Assembly: GCF_003252725.1 (NCBI RefSeq)
Contig: NZ_QEPO01000002.1
Span: forward strand, 1 to 64,000
Direction of reading: 5' to 3'
Length of the DNA: 64,000 nt
Source: Haemophilus parainfluenzae
GTDB lineage: Bacteria; Pseudomonadota; Gammaproteobacteria; Enterobacterales; Pasteurellaceae
The position numbers were made by a program, and so were the translations under genes. Below the pieces are notes generated by a model. It did no database searches. It saw nothing but the letters and a program-made list of their open reading frames with translations, and was not told where the DNA came from. Below are positions 10,697 through 23,249 of this stretch, piece after piece; within the stretch, counting starts at the first letter, position 1; every line of letters begins with the position of its first letter.

Positions 10697-12424
10697 ATGA
10701 TTACAGGTATTCCAGCGTCACCAGGTATCGTTTTTGGTAAAGCCTTAGTATTAAAAGAAGAAAAAATTGTTCTTGATACGCAAAAAATTTCAGAAGATCA
10801 AGTTGAGGCAGAGGTTGCCCGTTTTTATGCTGGTCGTGAAGCTGCTGTTGAGCAACTTAATTCTATTCATCAACGTGCATTAAAATCCTTAGGTGAAGAA
10901 AAAGCGGCCATCTTTGAAGGCCATTTAATGATCCTTGAAGATGAAGAGTTAGAAGAGGAAATTATTGATTATCTTCGTTCAAACAAAGTGAATGCGAGTG
11001 TGGCAGCAAGTAAAATCATCGATCAACAAGTTGAAATGTTATCTGAAATTGATGATGAATACTTAAAAGAACGTGCGGGTGATATTCGCGATATAGGTAA
11101 TCGTTTAATCAAAAATATTTTAGGCATGCATATTGTGGATCTTGGTGATATTACCGAAGAATCCATCCTTGTGGCTTACGATTTAACTCCATCAGAAACT
11201 GCTCAATTAAACTTAGAAAAAGTATTAGGTTTTATCACTGATATAGGTGGTAGAACATCACACACCTCTATTATGGCTCGTTCACTTGAATTGCCGGCCA
11301 TTGTTGGGACAAATAATGTCACTGCGCGAGTGAATACCGGTGATTATCTTATTTTAGATGCCGTGAACAATCGTGTTTACGTGAATCCGACTCAAGCTGA
11401 AATCGATGAATTAAAAACACTAGAGGCAAAACTTGCTGAAGAAAAAGCAGAATTAGCGAAATTAAAAGATTTGCCTGCAGTGACCCTTGATGGTCATAAA
11501 GTCGATGTGGTAGCCAATATTGGTACGATTCGTGATTGTGAAGGTGCACATCGTAATGGTGCTGAAGGTGTAGGTTTATACCGTACAGAATTCCTCTTTA
11601 TGGATCGTGATCAATTACCGAGCGAAGAAGAGCAATTCATTGCTTATAAAGAAGTGGTTGAAGCAATAGAAGGGCGTCTAGTGGTATTACGTACCATGGA
11701 TATCGGTGGTGACAAAGAGCTTCCATATTTAAATTTACCAAAAGAAATGAACCCATTCTTAGGATGGCGAGCGGTGCGTATTGCCCTTGATCGTCGTGAG
11801 ATTTTACACGCACAATTAAGAGCGGTATTACGTGCGTCTGCATTTGGTAAACTTGCCGTGATGTTCCCAATGATTATTTCGGTAGAAGAAATTCGCGAAT
11901 TAAAATCTGTATTGGAAACCTTAAAAGCAGAATTACGTGCAGAAGGTAAAGCTTTTGATGAAAACATCCAAGTGGGTGTCATGGTTGAAACGCCATCCGC
12001 AGCGGTGAATGCGAAATTCTTAGCGAAAGAAGTGGATTTCTTCAGTATTGGTACAAACGACTTAACGCAATATACCTTAGCTGTTGACCGCGGTAACGAA
12101 TTGATTTCTCACTTATATAACCCAATGTCACCTTCAGTACTAGGATTGATCAAACAAGTGATTGATGCCTCTCACGCTGAAGGTAAATGGACAGGGATGT
12201 GTGGTGAGTTAGCCGGTGATGAACGCGCGACCTTATTGTTACTTGGTATGGGCCTAGATGAATTTAGTATGAGTGCAATTTCTGTGCCACGTATTAAAAA
12301 ATTAATTCGTCATGTGAATTATCAAGAGGTGAAAGCCTTAGCTGATGAAGCATTACAAAAACCAACTACTACTGAAATTGAGCAATTAATTCAAGCTTTT
12401 TTAGCAGAAAAATCGTTAAACTAG
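10697..12424 (+). CDS. ptsI: Phosphoenolpyruvate-protein phosphotransferase (PTS enzyme I)
   Basis: Enzyme I takes phosphate from phosphoenolpyruvate and passes it to HPr. The 575-residue cytoplasmic protein matches the usual length. The phosphorylated histidine is H189 in [12 protein letters not shown]. The C-terminal PEP-binding barrel shows [14 protein letters not shown], the [11 protein letters not shown] motif and GMCGELAGD with the catalytic cysteine. A Shine-Dalgarno GGAAGG precedes the ATG. It is the middle gene of the operon, 78 bases after ptsH and 59 before crr. Confidence 0.98.
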   Translation: MITGIPASPGIVFGKALVLKEEKIVLDTQKISEDQVEAEVARFYAGREAAVEQLNSIHQRALKSLGEEKAAIFEGHLMILEDEELEEEIIDYLRSNKVNASVAASKIIDQQVEMLSEIDDEYLKERAGDIRDIGNRLIKNILGMHIVDLGDITEESILVAYDLTPSETAQLNLEKVLGFITDIGGRTSHTSIMARSLELPAIVGTNNVTARVNTGDYLILDAVNNRVYVNPTQAEIDELKTLEAKLAEEKAELAKLKDLPAVTLDGHKVDVVANIGTIRDCEGAHRNGAEGVGLYRTEFLFMDRDQLPSEEEQFIAYKEVVEAIEGRLVVLRTMDIGGDKELPYLNLPKEMNPFLGWRAVRIALDRREILHAQLRAVLRASAFGKLAVMFPMIISVEEIRELKSVLETLKAELRAEGKAFDENIQVGVMVETPSAAVNAKFLAKEVDFFSIGTNDLTQYTLAVDRGNELISHLYNPMSPSVLGLIKQVIDASHAEGKWTGMCGELAGDERATLLLLGMGLDEFSMSAISVPRIKKLIRHVNYQEVKALADEALQKPTTTEIEQLIQAFLAEKSLN

Positions 12425-12483
12425 ATACAAAAACAGAGTTTTACGTTAAAATACTAGCCATCTTTAATAGATAGGAGATTAAA

Positions 12484-12984
12484 ATGGGCTTATTTGACAA
12501 ATTATTTGGTTCAAAAGAAAACAAAACAGTGGAAGTCGAAATTTATGCGCCACTTTCTGGTGAGATTGTAAATATCGAAGATGTACCAGATGTTGTTTTC
12601 TCTGAAAAAATCGTGGGTGATGGTATCGCGATTCGCCCAACAGGTAACAAAATTGTGGCGCCTGTTGATGGTGTAATTGGTAAAATTTTTGAAACCAACC
12701 ACGCTTTCTCAATGGAATCAAAAGAGGGTGTTGAATTATTCGTTCACTTCGGTATTGATACCGTTGAATTAAAAGGTGAAGGATTCACTCGCATCGCACA
12801 CGAAGGTCAAAGTGTAAAACGCGGCGACACTGTAATCGAATTTGATTTAGCAACATTAGAATCAAAAGCAAAATCAGTTTTAACACCAGTGGTTATCTCT
12901 AACATGGATGAAATTTCATCTATCGAGAAAAAATCGGGTGAAGTGATTGCTGGAGAATCTGTTGTTTTAAGTTTAACAAAATAA
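12484..12984 (+). CDS. crr: PTS glucose-type EIIA component (EIIA-Glc)
   Basis: EIIA-Glc passes phosphate to sugar permeases and, when phosphorylated, stimulates adenylate cyclase. In Haemophilus that signal feeds CRP and competence. The 166-residue protein has the two active-site histidines, H73 in TNHAFS and the phosphorylated H88 in [12 protein letters not shown]. The N-terminal amphipathic segment [10 protein letters not shown] resembles the membrane-binding tail of E. coli EIIA. A strong AGGAG lies before the ATG and a Rho-independent terminator follows the stop. Confidence 0.98.
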   Translation: MGLFDKLFGSKENKTVEVEIYAPLSGEIVNIEDVPDVVFSEKIVGDGIAIRPTGNKIVAPVDGVIGKIFETNHAFSMESKEGVELFVHFGIDTVELKGEGFTRIAHEGQSVKRGDTVIEFDLATLESKAKSVLTPVVISNMDEISSIEKKSGEVIAGESVVLSLTK

Positions 12985-13001
12985 GATTTACTGACTAAAA
13001 G

Positions 13002-13028
13002 ATCCGCTTTAAATGAGCGGATTTTTTT
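13002..13028 (+). terminator. Terminator of the pts operon
   Basis: The stem ATCCGCT / AGCGGAT with a seven-base loop is followed by seven T, 17 bases after the crr stop. Confidence 0.88.
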
Positions 13029-13056
13029 ATACTTATTCTTTTTAAAGAAGGTAAAA

Positions 13057-14256
13057 ATGATTTATCGATTAACTGGCCAAGTACAGCATTATGCTTGGGG
13101 CGGAAAAAATTATATTGCATCATTGATTGGATTAAATTCAGCGAAAGATCAACCTTGTGCGGAGTGGTGGTTAGGCGCGCATCCATCAGTACCTTCTGAA
13201 ATTGAGAATGTAACAGGTAAACAATCCCTTATTGAATTTTTATCGCAAAATCCGACCGCACTTGGGCAAGTAAGTCGTCAGCAATTTGGTGATGAACTCT
13301 CTTATTTGTTAAAGATTTTAGATGTTGAAAAGCCGTTATCGATTCAATTGCATCCAACTAAATCGCAAGCTAAAAAGGGCTTTGAGGCTGAGAATGCAAA
13401 AGGCGTGCCATTAACAGACAGCACGCGGACTTATAAAGATAGAAATCACAAACCAGAAATGATGATTGCCTTATCAGATTTTTGGCTTTTACACGGTTTT
13501 AAAACAAAGGATCAAATTCTTGCGACATTAAATTCGCGCCCCTCTTTGCAACCTTTGGCTGAAAAACTTGGCACACAAAGCCTTGCTGAATTTTATGCGG
13601 ATGTAATGTTGGCGGATCAATCCAGGCTTGCAAATTGGCTATTACCTATTATTGAAGCTAATCAACAGTCTTATAAAAATGGTGAGTTGGGGCTAGATAA
13701 CCCCGATTATTGGGTGCTTTATACCATGGAGGCCATGGCGATTTCGCCTGAAAAATTAGATGCCGGCTTGGTGTGTTTTTATCTCTTTAATATTGTGCAT
13801 TTAAAAGACGGAGAGGGCATTTTCCAAGATGCGGGTATTCCTCATGCTTACCTTCGCGGACAAAACGTGGAGTTAATGGCATGTTCTGATAATGTGATTC
13901 GTGGTGGATTAACACCAAAATATGTCGATATTGTCGAATTATTAAAAATTGTAGATTGTCGTGAAGTAACACCTCAAATTATCTCAGCCGCACCTCAAAA
14001 TCAGTCAGAATTTACTTATAAAACGCCAGTAAAAGACTTTGCTTTAGCTCAAATTCGTGTCGAACCCGAAAAGCATACTAAAGTGAATCTTCAAAGTGCA
14101 GGCATCTTGTTAGTGATGCAAGGCGAGCTTAAAATTCAAGAAAAATCAACCGCACTTACCTTAAAACAAGGTGAGTCAGCATTCATTACAGCGGATTCTA
14201 ATGTTGAAATAATGAGTGAAAAAGGCGGTTATGCCTTCTTGGCAAAATTGCCATAA
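13057..14256 (+). CDS. manA: Mannose-6-phosphate isomerase (type I)
   Basis: ManA interconverts mannose 6-phosphate and fructose 6-phosphate, feeding mannose into glycolysis or supplying sugar for surface glycans. The 399-residue enzyme has the type I zinc site: Q97 and H99 in SIQLHP, the HKPEMMIAL glutamate, and the later IPHAYLRGQNVELMACSDNVIRGG stretch (split here as IPHAYLRG and SDNVIRGG) with the second zinc histidine. It has its own position after the pts terminator, with AAGAAGG before the ATG. Two reverse USS copies (near 13255 and 14150) are inside it. Confidence 0.96.
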   Translation: MIYRLTGQVQHYAWGGKNYIASLIGLNSAKDQPCAEWWLGAHPSVPSEIENVTGKQSLIEFLSQNPTALGQVSRQQFGDELSYLLKILDVEKPLSIQLHPTKSQAKKGFEAENAKGVPLTDSTRTYKDRNHKPEMMIALSDFWLLHGFKTKDQILATLNSRPSLQPLAEKLGTQSLAEFYADVMLADQSRLANWLLPIIEANQQSYKNGELGLDNPDYWVLYTMEAMAISPEKLDAGLVCFYLFNIVHLKDGEGIFQDAGIPHAYLRGQNVELMACSDNVIRGGLTPKYVDIVELLKIVDCREVTPQIISAAPQNQSEFTYKTPVKDFALAQIRVEPEKHTKVNLQSAGILLVMQGELKIQEKSTALTLKQGESAFITADSNVEIMSEKGGYAFLAKLP

Positions 14257-14263
14257 AAATTAA

Positions 14264-14324
14264 TGTGATAAGTATCACGATTTGTGAACTTATCGCTAGA
14301 TTCATCGAAGATTTTAGGTATAGT
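14264..14324 (+). promoter_or_regulatory. CRP site and promoter for lacZ
   Basis: A strong CRP motif, TGTGA-TAAGTA-TCACG (14264-14279), is centred at 14271.5. A TATAGT -10 box lies at 14319-14324 without a good -35 box, so transcription would start near 14332 with CRP at about -61, a class I arrangement. The spacing and missing -35 suggest CRP dependence; this is inference from pattern. A GGCG/CGCC stem with six T at 14325-14348 may be a weak manA terminator or leader hairpin. Confidence 0.65.
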
Positions 14325-14357
14325 GGCGTCATTCAGGCGCCTTTTTTATGTGGCTAA

Positions 14358-17402
<3,045 letters not shown>

Positions 17403-17412
17403 GATGAAATAA

Positions 17413-17447
17413 AAAAAGTGCGGTTGAAATTAACCGCACTTTTATAT
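17413..17447. terminator. Bidirectional terminator made of an inverted USS pair (lacZ/grxA)
   Basis: AAAAGTGCGGTT (17414-17425) and AACCGCACTTTT (17432-17443) form a perfect 12-bp stem between the convergent lacZ and grxA. A runs on the left and T runs on the right give terminator polarity in both directions. Confidence 0.9.
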
Positions 17448-17459
17448 TTTTAGCAATAA

Positions 17460-17723
17460 TTAAGCAACAACGTTAAATTGTTCTTTCATTAATGCTTCGA
17501 AATCAGTGCAACCGCCAATTGGTTTTTCATCGATAAAGATTTGTGGCACAGTTTCCACTTCTTTACCGACAGATTTTGATAAATCTGCTTTAGAAATGCC
17601 TTCAGCGATAATATCTACATAGCGATAATCGAAATCCGCTACTTCACCTTTTAATTTTTCAGCAAGGTTTTTTGCACGTACACAATAAGGGCAGCCTGGA
17701 CGACCAAAAATAACTACGAACAT
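17460..17723 (-). CDS. grxA: Glutaredoxin 1
   Basis: A dithiol glutaredoxin that uses glutathione to reduce disulfides, including that of ribonucleotide reductase. The 87-residue protein starts MFVVIFGRPGCPYC, with the active-site pair C11 and C14. It has the VPQIFIDEKPIGGCTDFEAL region that binds glutathione (TVPQIF cis-proline and GGCTD). The length matches E. coli GrxA (85). The gene stands alone on the minus strand, convergent with lacZ, with AAGGAAAA before its ATG. Confidence 0.95.
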   Translation of the reverse strand: MFVVIFGRPGCPYCVRAKNLAEKLKGEVADFDYRYVDIIAEGISKADLSKSVGKEVETVPQIFIDEKPIGGCTDFEALMKEQFNVVA

Positions 17724-17853
17724 AAAATTTTCCTTTTATTTAAACAAAATTCCTAATGATTTTACTCTATTTCCACAAAAGCAGAAATCATTTTTCAGGA
17801 TTATTGTGATTGGTGTAATATATCAACTCCTCTTTTCCTAAGGGTATAACTGA

Positions 17854-18753
17854 ATGAAATTATTGATGCTTTGCCGTGAGCCTCGCCTTTATAGCTGCCA
17901 GCGTTTAAAAGAAGCAGCAGAAAGTTGCGGGCATCAAATGGATATTTTGGATCCTAATCGTTGCATTTTAAAACTCGACAAAAATCAACCGCACTTTTCT
18001 TTGTATTATCAACAAAATGCAGAAAGTGAGCTTTATTTATTGCCTGATTATGATGCTGTGCTACCACGCTTTGGGACGACAAGCACCCAAATGGGCTGTG
18101 CGGTATTGCGTCATTTACAAGGAAAAGGTGTCTATTGTCTTAATAAAGAACAAGCGTTTTTAGCTGCACGCGATAAATGGCGCAGTTTGCCGATGTTATT
18201 GGAACAAGGTATTGCAGTACCGAATTCAGTTTTATCCGGTTGTGAAGTTGAGCCGAAACAAGCCATTAAGCAAACAACCGCTCCAATGATTATTAAAACC
18301 TTAAAAGGCTCACAAGGTATTGGGGTAATCTTGGCTGAACGTCCACAAAGTGCGGTCAGTATTTTAGAAACGTTAAAAGATGCGAATGTCCCCGTCTTGT
18401 TACAAGATTTTGTCGAAGAGGCAAAAGGGACAGATATTCGCTGTTTTGTAATCGGCGATAAAGTCGTCGCCACAATGCAGCGTATTGGACAAGATGGCGA
18501 GTTTCGTGCAAATTTTCATCGTGGAGGCACTGCAGAAAAAGTTAAACTCACTGAAGAGGAAAAATCCATCGCCATTCGTGCAACTAAAGCTTTAGGGCTT
18601 GCGGTAGCTGGTGTTGATTTGATTCGTTCAAAAGAAGGGTTATTGGTGCTGGAAGTAAATGCTAGCCCAGGGTTAGAAATGATTGAGAAAACCAGTGGCA
18701 TTGATATTGCATTGCAGATGATCTTGTTTTTAGAACAGCAAGTGAAACAATAA
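17854..18753 (+). CDS. rimK: RimK-type ATP-grasp ligase (ribosomal protein S6 glutamylase)
   Basis: RimK adds glutamate residues to the C-terminus of ribosomal protein S6 and can also make poly-glutamate. The 299-residue protein shows the family N-terminus [18 protein letters not shown], then an ATP-grasp fold with the [13 protein letters not shown] phosphate loop, [17 protein letters not shown], and the magnesium-binding [25 protein letters not shown] near the C-terminus (written here in two parts: DLIRSKEG and [11 protein letters not shown]). A USS near 18350 is in frame. A terminator-like hairpin separates it from the convergent exported-protein gene. Confidence 0.92.
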   Translation: MKLLMLCREPRLYSCQRLKEAAESCGHQMDILDPNRCILKLDKNQPHFSLYYQQNAESELYLLPDYDAVLPRFGTTSTQMGCAVLRHLQGKGVYCLNKEQAFLAARDKWRSLPMLLEQGIAVPNSVLSGCEVEPKQAIKQTTAPMIIKTLKGSQGIGVILAERPQSAVSILETLKDANVPVLLQDFVEEAKGTDIRCFVIGDKVVATMQRIGQDGEFRANFHRGGTAEKVKLTEEEKSIAIRATKALGLAVAGVDLIRSKEGLLVLEVNASPGLEMIEKTSGIDIALQMILFLEQQVKQ

Positions 18754-18759
18754 AAGAAA

Positions 18760-18787
18760 AGGGCGAACTATATTATGTTCGTCCTTG
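18760..18787. terminator. Convergent terminator after rimK
   Basis: AGGGCGAAC (18760-18768) pairs with GTTCGTCCT (18777-18785) with one wobble, followed by TTGTTGTTT. It lies between the rimK stop and the stop of the minus-strand gene. Confidence 0.7.
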
Positions 18788-18791
18788 TTGT

Positions 18792-19406
18792 TTATCCTTT
18801 TGCGTCTTGTTTAAAATCGTAATTTGGTGGTAATTCCGGCATCGTATTTTCTTCATCAAAAGGCTCGCTTGCTGGTTGATGTTGAAATTCTTTGCTATCA
18901 TGAGCCGGTTTTTCTTTACCTAATAATTGCGGTTGTAATTTGATAAAACTACTTTTGTCTGAAAGCCATACATCAATAAACGCTTGTGTAAATTTTTGAT
19001 CAAATTCGTGATCTAACACCGTGTCATTTAATACAAAATAGCCTTTATCCGATAAAGCAACAAAATTTAAGATGTCGTTTGGTGAAAAATCAGGGAAGAT
19101 TTCCTGCATTTTTTTGAGCCATGCAGTAGTGTCATCTTTACTTAAATTTTGTGATTCCATTTCTTTGGTTAAAGCAATGGCGAAGTTTTTTCCTTCTACT
19201 GGTTTTTCATATTTAATCGAAAACATTAACGGACGTTCATTTTTTTCATAGGAACCCGTTTCAGAATATAAGCCGACAGTGTAAACATGGAATGGCCCCC
19301 ATGTATATTCAGCATTGCCGACAGGTTGCCATTGGGCAAAAAGTGCGGTGGAAAATAAGGCTGAAATAGCAGCAATAATAAATTTCAGTTTCATAGTTTT
19401 TTTCAT
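18792..19406 (-). CDS. Exported protein with a chalcone isomerase-like domain
   Basis: The product, 204 residues from the ATG at 19406 (or 200 from a second ATG at 19394), has a clear signal peptide ending STALFAQ. The mature part resembles the Chalcone_3 (PF16036) family of bacterial periplasmic proteins: a small, tryptophan-bearing start (WQPVGNAEYTWGPFHVY), the TVGLYSETGSY strand, then PLMFSIKYEKPVEGKNFA. No enzymatic role is established for such bacterial proteins. The C-terminal 40 residues are acidic and proline-rich (MPELPPNYDF). The leader is very short, since a TATAAT box on the minus strand at 19425-19430 would start RNA only about a dozen bases before the ATG. A USS encodes part of the signal peptide. 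Domain call is by pattern recognition. Confidence 0.6.
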   Translation of the reverse strand: MKKTMKLKFIIAAISALFSTALFAQWQPVGNAEYTWGPFHVYTVGLYSETGSYEKNERPLMFSIKYEKPVEGKNFAIALTKEMESQNLSKDDTTAWLKKMQEIFPDFSPNDILNFVALSDKGYFVLNDTVLDHEFDQKFTQAFIDVWLSDKSSFIKLQPQLLGKEKPAHDSKEFQHQPASEPFDEENTMPELPPNYDFKQDAKG

Positions 19407-19458
19407 ATCAAAAATATTGCCGTGATTATAACAAAAAAGCCCTCTAAAAAAACACAAA

Positions 19459-19483
19459 TAAAAAGGCAGGAATACCTGCCTTT
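19459..19483 (-). terminator. Terminator of fumC
   Basis: AAAGGCAGG (19462-19470) pairs with CCTGCCTTT (19475-19483) around a four-base loop. On the minus strand the second arm runs into a T-rich stretch, so it serves fumC. Confidence 0.88.
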
Positions 19484-19505
19484 GACATCAAATTATTGGG
19501 GGAGT

Positions 19506-20900
19506 TTATTTTAAGCTACCCACCATATCTTCTGGACGAACCCATTTGTCGAAATCTTCGGCTGAAACTAAGCCTAAGTTAATCGCTTCTTCACGCAAGG
19601 TTGTACCATTTTTGTGTGCAGTTTTCGCAATTTTCGCTGCATTTTCGTAACCAATGTGTGTATTAAGTGCGGTTACTAACATCAATGAATTTTCCAATTG
19701 TTGTTTAATGCGTGGGTAGTTTGGTTGAATACCGGTTGCACAGTGCTCATCAAATGATACGCACGCATCACCCAATAATTGTGCAGATTGTAAGAAATTC
19801 GCCACCATGACAGGGTTAAATACGTTTAATTGGAAATGACCTTGTGAGCCAACGAAAGAGATAGTGGTATCGTTACCGAATACTTGTGCACATACCATGG
19901 TTAATGCTTCACATTGAGTTGGGTTCACTTTACCCGGCATGATTGAAGAACCTGGTTCATTTTCAGGAATTAAGATTTCACCGATACCAGAACGAGGGCC
20001 AGACGCTAATAAACGAATGTCGTTTGCAATTTTGAATAAGCTCATCGCTAATTGTTTAATTGCACCGTGAGTTTCCACAATCGCATCGTGTGCGGCTAAC
20101 GCTTCAAATTTGTTTTCTGCAGTCACAAATGGTAAGCCAGTGAATTTTGCAATGTAATCTGCTACTTTCACATCATAGCCTTTTGGTGTGTTTAAACCAG
20201 TACCTACTGCAGTACCACCAAGTGCTAATTGACTTAAGTGTGGAAGGGTGTTTCTTAGTGCACGTAAACCGAAATCTAATTGTGCTGCATAAGCAGAGAA
20301 TTCTTGACCTAATGTTAATGGGGTTGCATCCATTAAGTGAGTACGGCCAATTTTTACCACATCTTTAAATTCTGCTGATTTTTTAGCGAACGTTTTTTGT
20401 AAACGTTCTACACAAGGAATGGTGTGTTCAACCACTTTTTTGTATGCCGCAATGTGCATTGCAGTTGGGAAAGTGTCATTTGAAGATTGGGATTTGTTCA
20501 CGTCATCATTTGGATGGATGAATGATTTTTCACCTAATTTACCACCATGTAAAACGTGAGCACGGTTTGCCACCACTTCGTTCACGTTCATGTTTGATTG
20601 TGTACCTGAACCAGTTTGCCAAATGACCAATGGGAATTGGTCATCCAATTTCCCTGCAAGGATTTCATCACAGGCGGTTGCGATCAAATCACGTTTCTCT
20701 GCAGGTAATACACCTAAATCACAGTTTGCGAAAGCAGCGGCTTTTTTCAAATAACCGAACGCTTCAATAATTTCGTGCGGCATAGAAGCTGCCGGACCAA
20801 TTTTGAAGTTGTTGCGAGAACGTTCGGTTTGTGCTGCCCAGTATTTATCTGCAGGAACTTGAACTTCGCCCATAGTGTCTTTTTCAATACGAAATGCCAT
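19506..20900 (-). CDS. fumC: Class II fumarate hydratase
   Basis: FumC interconverts fumarate and malate without an iron-sulfur cluster, which keeps it active under oxidative stress. The 464-residue length is typical. Signature regions are present: [29 protein letters not shown], and the superfamily loop [13 protein letters not shown] around residues 316-328 with its catalytic serine. It is a single minus-strand gene with its own terminator. A strong CRP motif lies about 105 bases upstream of the ATG, and AGGAG lies just before the start. Confidence 0.97.
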   Translation of the reverse strand: MAFRIEKDTMGEVQVPADKYWAAQTERSRNNFKIGPAASMPHEIIEAFGYLKKAAAFANCDLGVLPAEKRDLIATACDEILAGKLDDQFPLVIWQTGSGTQSNMNVNEVVANRAHVLHGGKLGEKSFIHPNDDVNKSQSSNDTFPTAMHIAAYKKVVEHTIPCVERLQKTFAKKSAEFKDVVKIGRTHLMDATPLTLGQEFSAYAAQLDFGLRALRNTLPHLSQLALGGTAVGTGLNTPKGYDVKVADYIAKFTGLPFVTAENKFEALAAHDAIVETHGAIKQLAMSLFKIANDIRLLASGPRSGIGEILIPENEPGSSIMPGKVNPTQCEALTMVCAQVFGNDTTISFVGSQGHFQLNVFNPVMVANFLQSAQLLGDACVSFDEHCATGIQPNYPRIKQQLENSLMLVTALNTHIGYENAAKIAKTAHKNGTTLREEAINLGLVSAEDFDKWVRPEDMVGSLK

Positions 20901-20996
20901 GTGATACTCCTATCATCGAAAATAAAAATAAATCTTCGAAATTCTAACACCTACGAGTTATGAATGGAATGTAACATAAAGGTTAAAAGTTACTTT

Positions 20997-21012
20997 TGTG
21001 ATGTAGATCATA
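20997..21012 (-). promoter_or_regulatory. CRP site in the fumC-holC divergent region
   Basis: The sequence TGTGA-TGTAGA-TCATA with flanking TTT and AAA tracts closely fits the CRP consensus. It lies 97-112 bases before fumC, in the 238-bp gap shared with holC. CRP control of fumarase is plausible by analogy with other respiratory genes; which gene it serves is inference. Confidence 0.6.
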
Positions 21013-21090
21013 AAAGTACGGTAAAAAATTTTCGTGTTTTTTCTATTTGCGTTAATCACCTTGTTGATGATTTATTTTTTAGTGCTTTTT

Positions 21091-21099
21091 TGATAAAAT
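21091..21099 (+). promoter_or_regulatory. Extended -10 promoter for holC
   Basis: TGATAAAAT is an extended -10 element (TG-n-TAAAAT) about 40 bases before the holC ATG, with a T-rich upstream region instead of a clear -35 box. Confidence 0.45.
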
Positions 21100-21138
21100 C
21101 CGCCAGTTTACAAAACGATAAATGGAGAAGTCGCAATC

Positions 21139-21570
21139 ATGGCAAAAAACGCACAATTTTATCTCTTAAATCCAGAAAAGAAGATAACAGTTGAGCAACT
21201 TGCCTGTGATCTTGCCGCTCAAGCGTGGCGTTTAGGCAAGCGAGTGTTAATCGCGTGCGAAACAGAAGAGCAAGCATTTTTAATTGATGAAGCATTATGG
21301 CAACGGGATCCGAATGAGTTTGTTCCTCATAATCTTTCGGGCGAAGCAACACAATATGCACCGCCAATTGAGATTAGTTGGAAAGGCAAACGCAATGCCC
21401 AACGTCGAGATTTGCTGATCAATTTACAAATGGAAGTGCCAGATTTTAGTCACAGCTTTACACAATTAATTGATTTTGTACCGGTAGAAGAAACGCAAAA
21501 AGCCCAAGCGCGTGAACGTTATAAAATTCTCCGCTCGCAAGGTTGGACGCTTTCTACTGAAAACACTTAA
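21139..21570 (+). CDS. holC: DNA polymerase III chi subunit
   Basis: HolC binds psi in the clamp loader and touches single-strand binding protein, linking the polymerase holoenzyme to SSB-coated DNA. The 143-residue protein has the family's N-terminal AQFYLLNPEK, the central RLGKRVLIACETEEQA and FVPHNLSGE stretches, and the C-terminal QARERYKILRSQGW helix that closes chi proteins. The start is preceded by AGAAG. It is followed 31 bases later by a lipoprotein gene on the same strand, with no terminator between, so the two may be co-transcribed. Confidence 0.93.
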   Translation: MAKNAQFYLLNPEKKITVEQLACDLAAQAWRLGKRVLIACETEEQAFLIDEALWQRDPNEFVPHNLSGEATQYAPPIEISWKGKRNAQRRDLLINLQMEVPDFSHSFTQLIDFVPVEETQKAQARERYKILRSQGWTLSTENT

Positions 21571-21601
21571 TATTTTTAACTTTAAAACCTAGGAAATTAA
21601 C

Positions 21602-22183
21602 ATGAATTTAAACGCTAAAGTGGCTTTAAGCCTTATTCTTGGCGCAAGCACCTTATTATCTGCTTGTGACAATAAAGAAAATACCTCAACCCAAGTTGAG
21701 AAAGCCGTAAGAGTACCTGCACCAACAGAAAAAGCAGAAAGTGCGGTTGAAAAATCAAAAGGATTAGTGGCTGAAACTAAATCAGCCGAAAAAGTCGCTG
21801 AGAAAACAGAAAGCACAGAAGTTAAAGCTGACGCAAAAAAAGCCGATGTAAAATCTGACGCAGTGAAAGCTGAAGTTAAAAAAGAGGCGAAAGCGGATGA
21901 TGTGGTAGAAAAAGTATCTGAGAAAAAAGAAACGGTTGTTGCTCAACAAGCGGCAACTGCTCAGAAACCACGCGTAATTCCTGCTGAAAAAGCATCGAAA
22001 GAAAGTGCTAAGCATAATCAGAAAAAAGCGGTATTGAATGTGTTAGAAAAACAATATAAACAAGTTCGTTGTTCTGCCGATGCGAAAAACGTAAGCGGTG
22101 ATAGTTTCTGCCGTCAAGAAGAACGCCGTTTATTCTTAGAAATTCAACGCATTAAAGATGAATTAAGAGGGATTAAGGCATAA
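21602..22183 (+). CDS. Lys/Ala/Glu-rich lipoprotein of unknown function
   Basis: I do not recognise a named family. The 193-residue product has a lipoprotein signal peptide with lipobox LLSAC, placing the lipid-bearing cysteine at residue 21. Residues about 40-145 are low in complexity and made largely of Lys, Ala, Glu and Val in irregular short repeats (AEK, KAD, VKAE), a stretch likely to be extended or helical and to span the periplasm. The last 50 residues look folded and hold two cysteines (VRCSADA and SFCRQEERR) that could form a disulfide. It follows holC by 31 bases. A USS near 21741 is in frame. Confidence 0.75.
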   Translation: MNLNAKVALSLILGASTLLSACDNKENTSTQVEKAVRVPAPTEKAESAVEKSKGLVAETKSAEKVAEKTESTEVKADAKKADVKSDAVKAEVKKEAKADDVVEKVSEKKETVVAQQAATAQKPRVIPAEKASKESAKHNQKKAVLNVLEKQYKQVRCSADAKNVSGDSFCRQEERRLFLEIQRIKDELRGIKA

Positions 22184-22258
22184 TCTTATTCTTACCAATA
22201 TGAGGACGTGATCAATTCGCCCTCAAAATAAAAAATAGATTTTTTGTGACCGCACTTT

Positions 22259-22564
22259 ATGAACGATATTACCTTTTATCAACGCTTCGAAGCCGATATT
22301 CTCGCCGGGCGTAAAACCATCACGATTCGAGATAAATCCGAAAGCCATTTTAAAGTTGGTGATATTTTACGTGTTGGTCGATTTGAAGATAATCAATACT
22401 TCTGCACGATTAAAGTATTAAGTGTTGAGCCGATCATGCTTGATAATCTAACAGAACAGCACGCAGCTCAGGAAAATATGAGTTTGGCTGAATTGAAAGA
22501 GGTGATTAAGGCGATTTATCCTAGTGAAGATAAGTTCGTATTAATCAATTTTAAGATAAAATAA
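22259..22564 (+). CDS. yqfB: ASCH-domain N4-acetylcytidine amidohydrolase (YqfB family)
   Basis: YqfB-type ASCH proteins hydrolyse N4-acetylcytidine to cytidine and acetate in E. coli. The 101-residue length fits. The start [26 protein letters not shown] contains the family's [20 protein letters not shown] block with the catalytic lysine and threonine (here K18 and T19-T21 region). It ends in [13 protein letters not shown]. The ATG comes straight after a reverse USS and has no visible Shine-Dalgarno, the same layout as rsgA. A lipoprotein gene follows 12 bases downstream. Confidence 0.9.
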   Translation: MNDITFYQRFEADILAGRKTITIRDKSESHFKVGDILRVGRFEDNQYFCTIKVLSVEPIMLDNLTEQHAAQENMSLAELKEVIKAIYPSEDKFVLINFKIK

Positions 22565-22576
22565 TCAGAGGGAATC

Positions 22577-23218
22577 ATGTATATAAAATATATTAGACTG
22601 ATTTTATTGCTTCCTATTTTTCAGTCGTTGTCTGCATGTCTTAGTTTCGATGGGATATATCCGAAGTATAAAGATTATGAAGGTAGTGACTATGGCACGT
22701 TAAGTGTAAAAAATTACGCAACTCATCTTATAACTATTTATAAGAAAGATGATGTTAAGCAATGTTTAGTACAAGATGGCCCTCGAAGAGTTTTAGTTTT
22801 ACGTGAGCTTTTTCTACCTCATTTTCAAAATGGGGTATTTAATAATTCACCATTTAAAGACTCCGAAAAATATTTATCTGAAAGTAGAGTAAAGGCTGGA
22901 TCTTATGTGCAATTAACAAAAAGATCTAATAATTCCAATATAAGCTCTCAAACTTTTAAATTTATTATTGAGAATAAAGGGTATTATTATTTTCAACGAA
23001 TAGCTAATAAACCTATACCTATTTTAAAGATGGATGAGGATATTAATGAGATTTTCTATCTTTTGCCGGATAAAAATGGGACTTATAAAAAGGATACCTA
23101 TAGTGAAACAACAAAGAGACATTATACATTAGATGGATTACTCAGCGAAAATGATACTATTATTCGTTATAAGAATGAAATTCCCGCAAAGAAATGGGAT
23201 CTTCCTGAATGTGAGTAG
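22577..23218 (+). CDS. Predicted lipoprotein of unknown function
   Basis: The family is not recognised. The 213-residue product opens with a short signal peptide (IRLILLLPIFQSLSACLSF) holding a good lipobox, LSAC, with Cys at residue 21. The mature part is rich in Tyr, Lys, Asn and Ser and looks like beta-structure; a second and third Cys occur at QCLVQ and in the final residues PECE. Codon use is more AT-rich (many ATA, AAT and TTA codons) than in valS or yqfB on either side, a hint of later arrival. AGAGGGAATC before the ATG is a usable ribosome site. It lies 12 bases after yqfB and 31 before valS. Confidence 0.75.
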   Translation: MYIKYIRLILLLPIFQSLSACLSFDGIYPKYKDYEGSDYGTLSVKNYATHLITIYKKDDVKQCLVQDGPRRVLVLRELFLPHFQNGVFNNSPFKDSEKYLSESRVKAGSYVQLTKRSNNSNISSQTFKFIIENKGYYYFQRIANKPIPILKMDEDINEIFYLLPDKNGTYKKDTYSETTKRHYTLDGLLSENDTIIRYKNEIPAKKWDLPECE

Positions 23219-23249
23219 TTAGATTATAAGTTAGTTAAAGAGAAAATAA

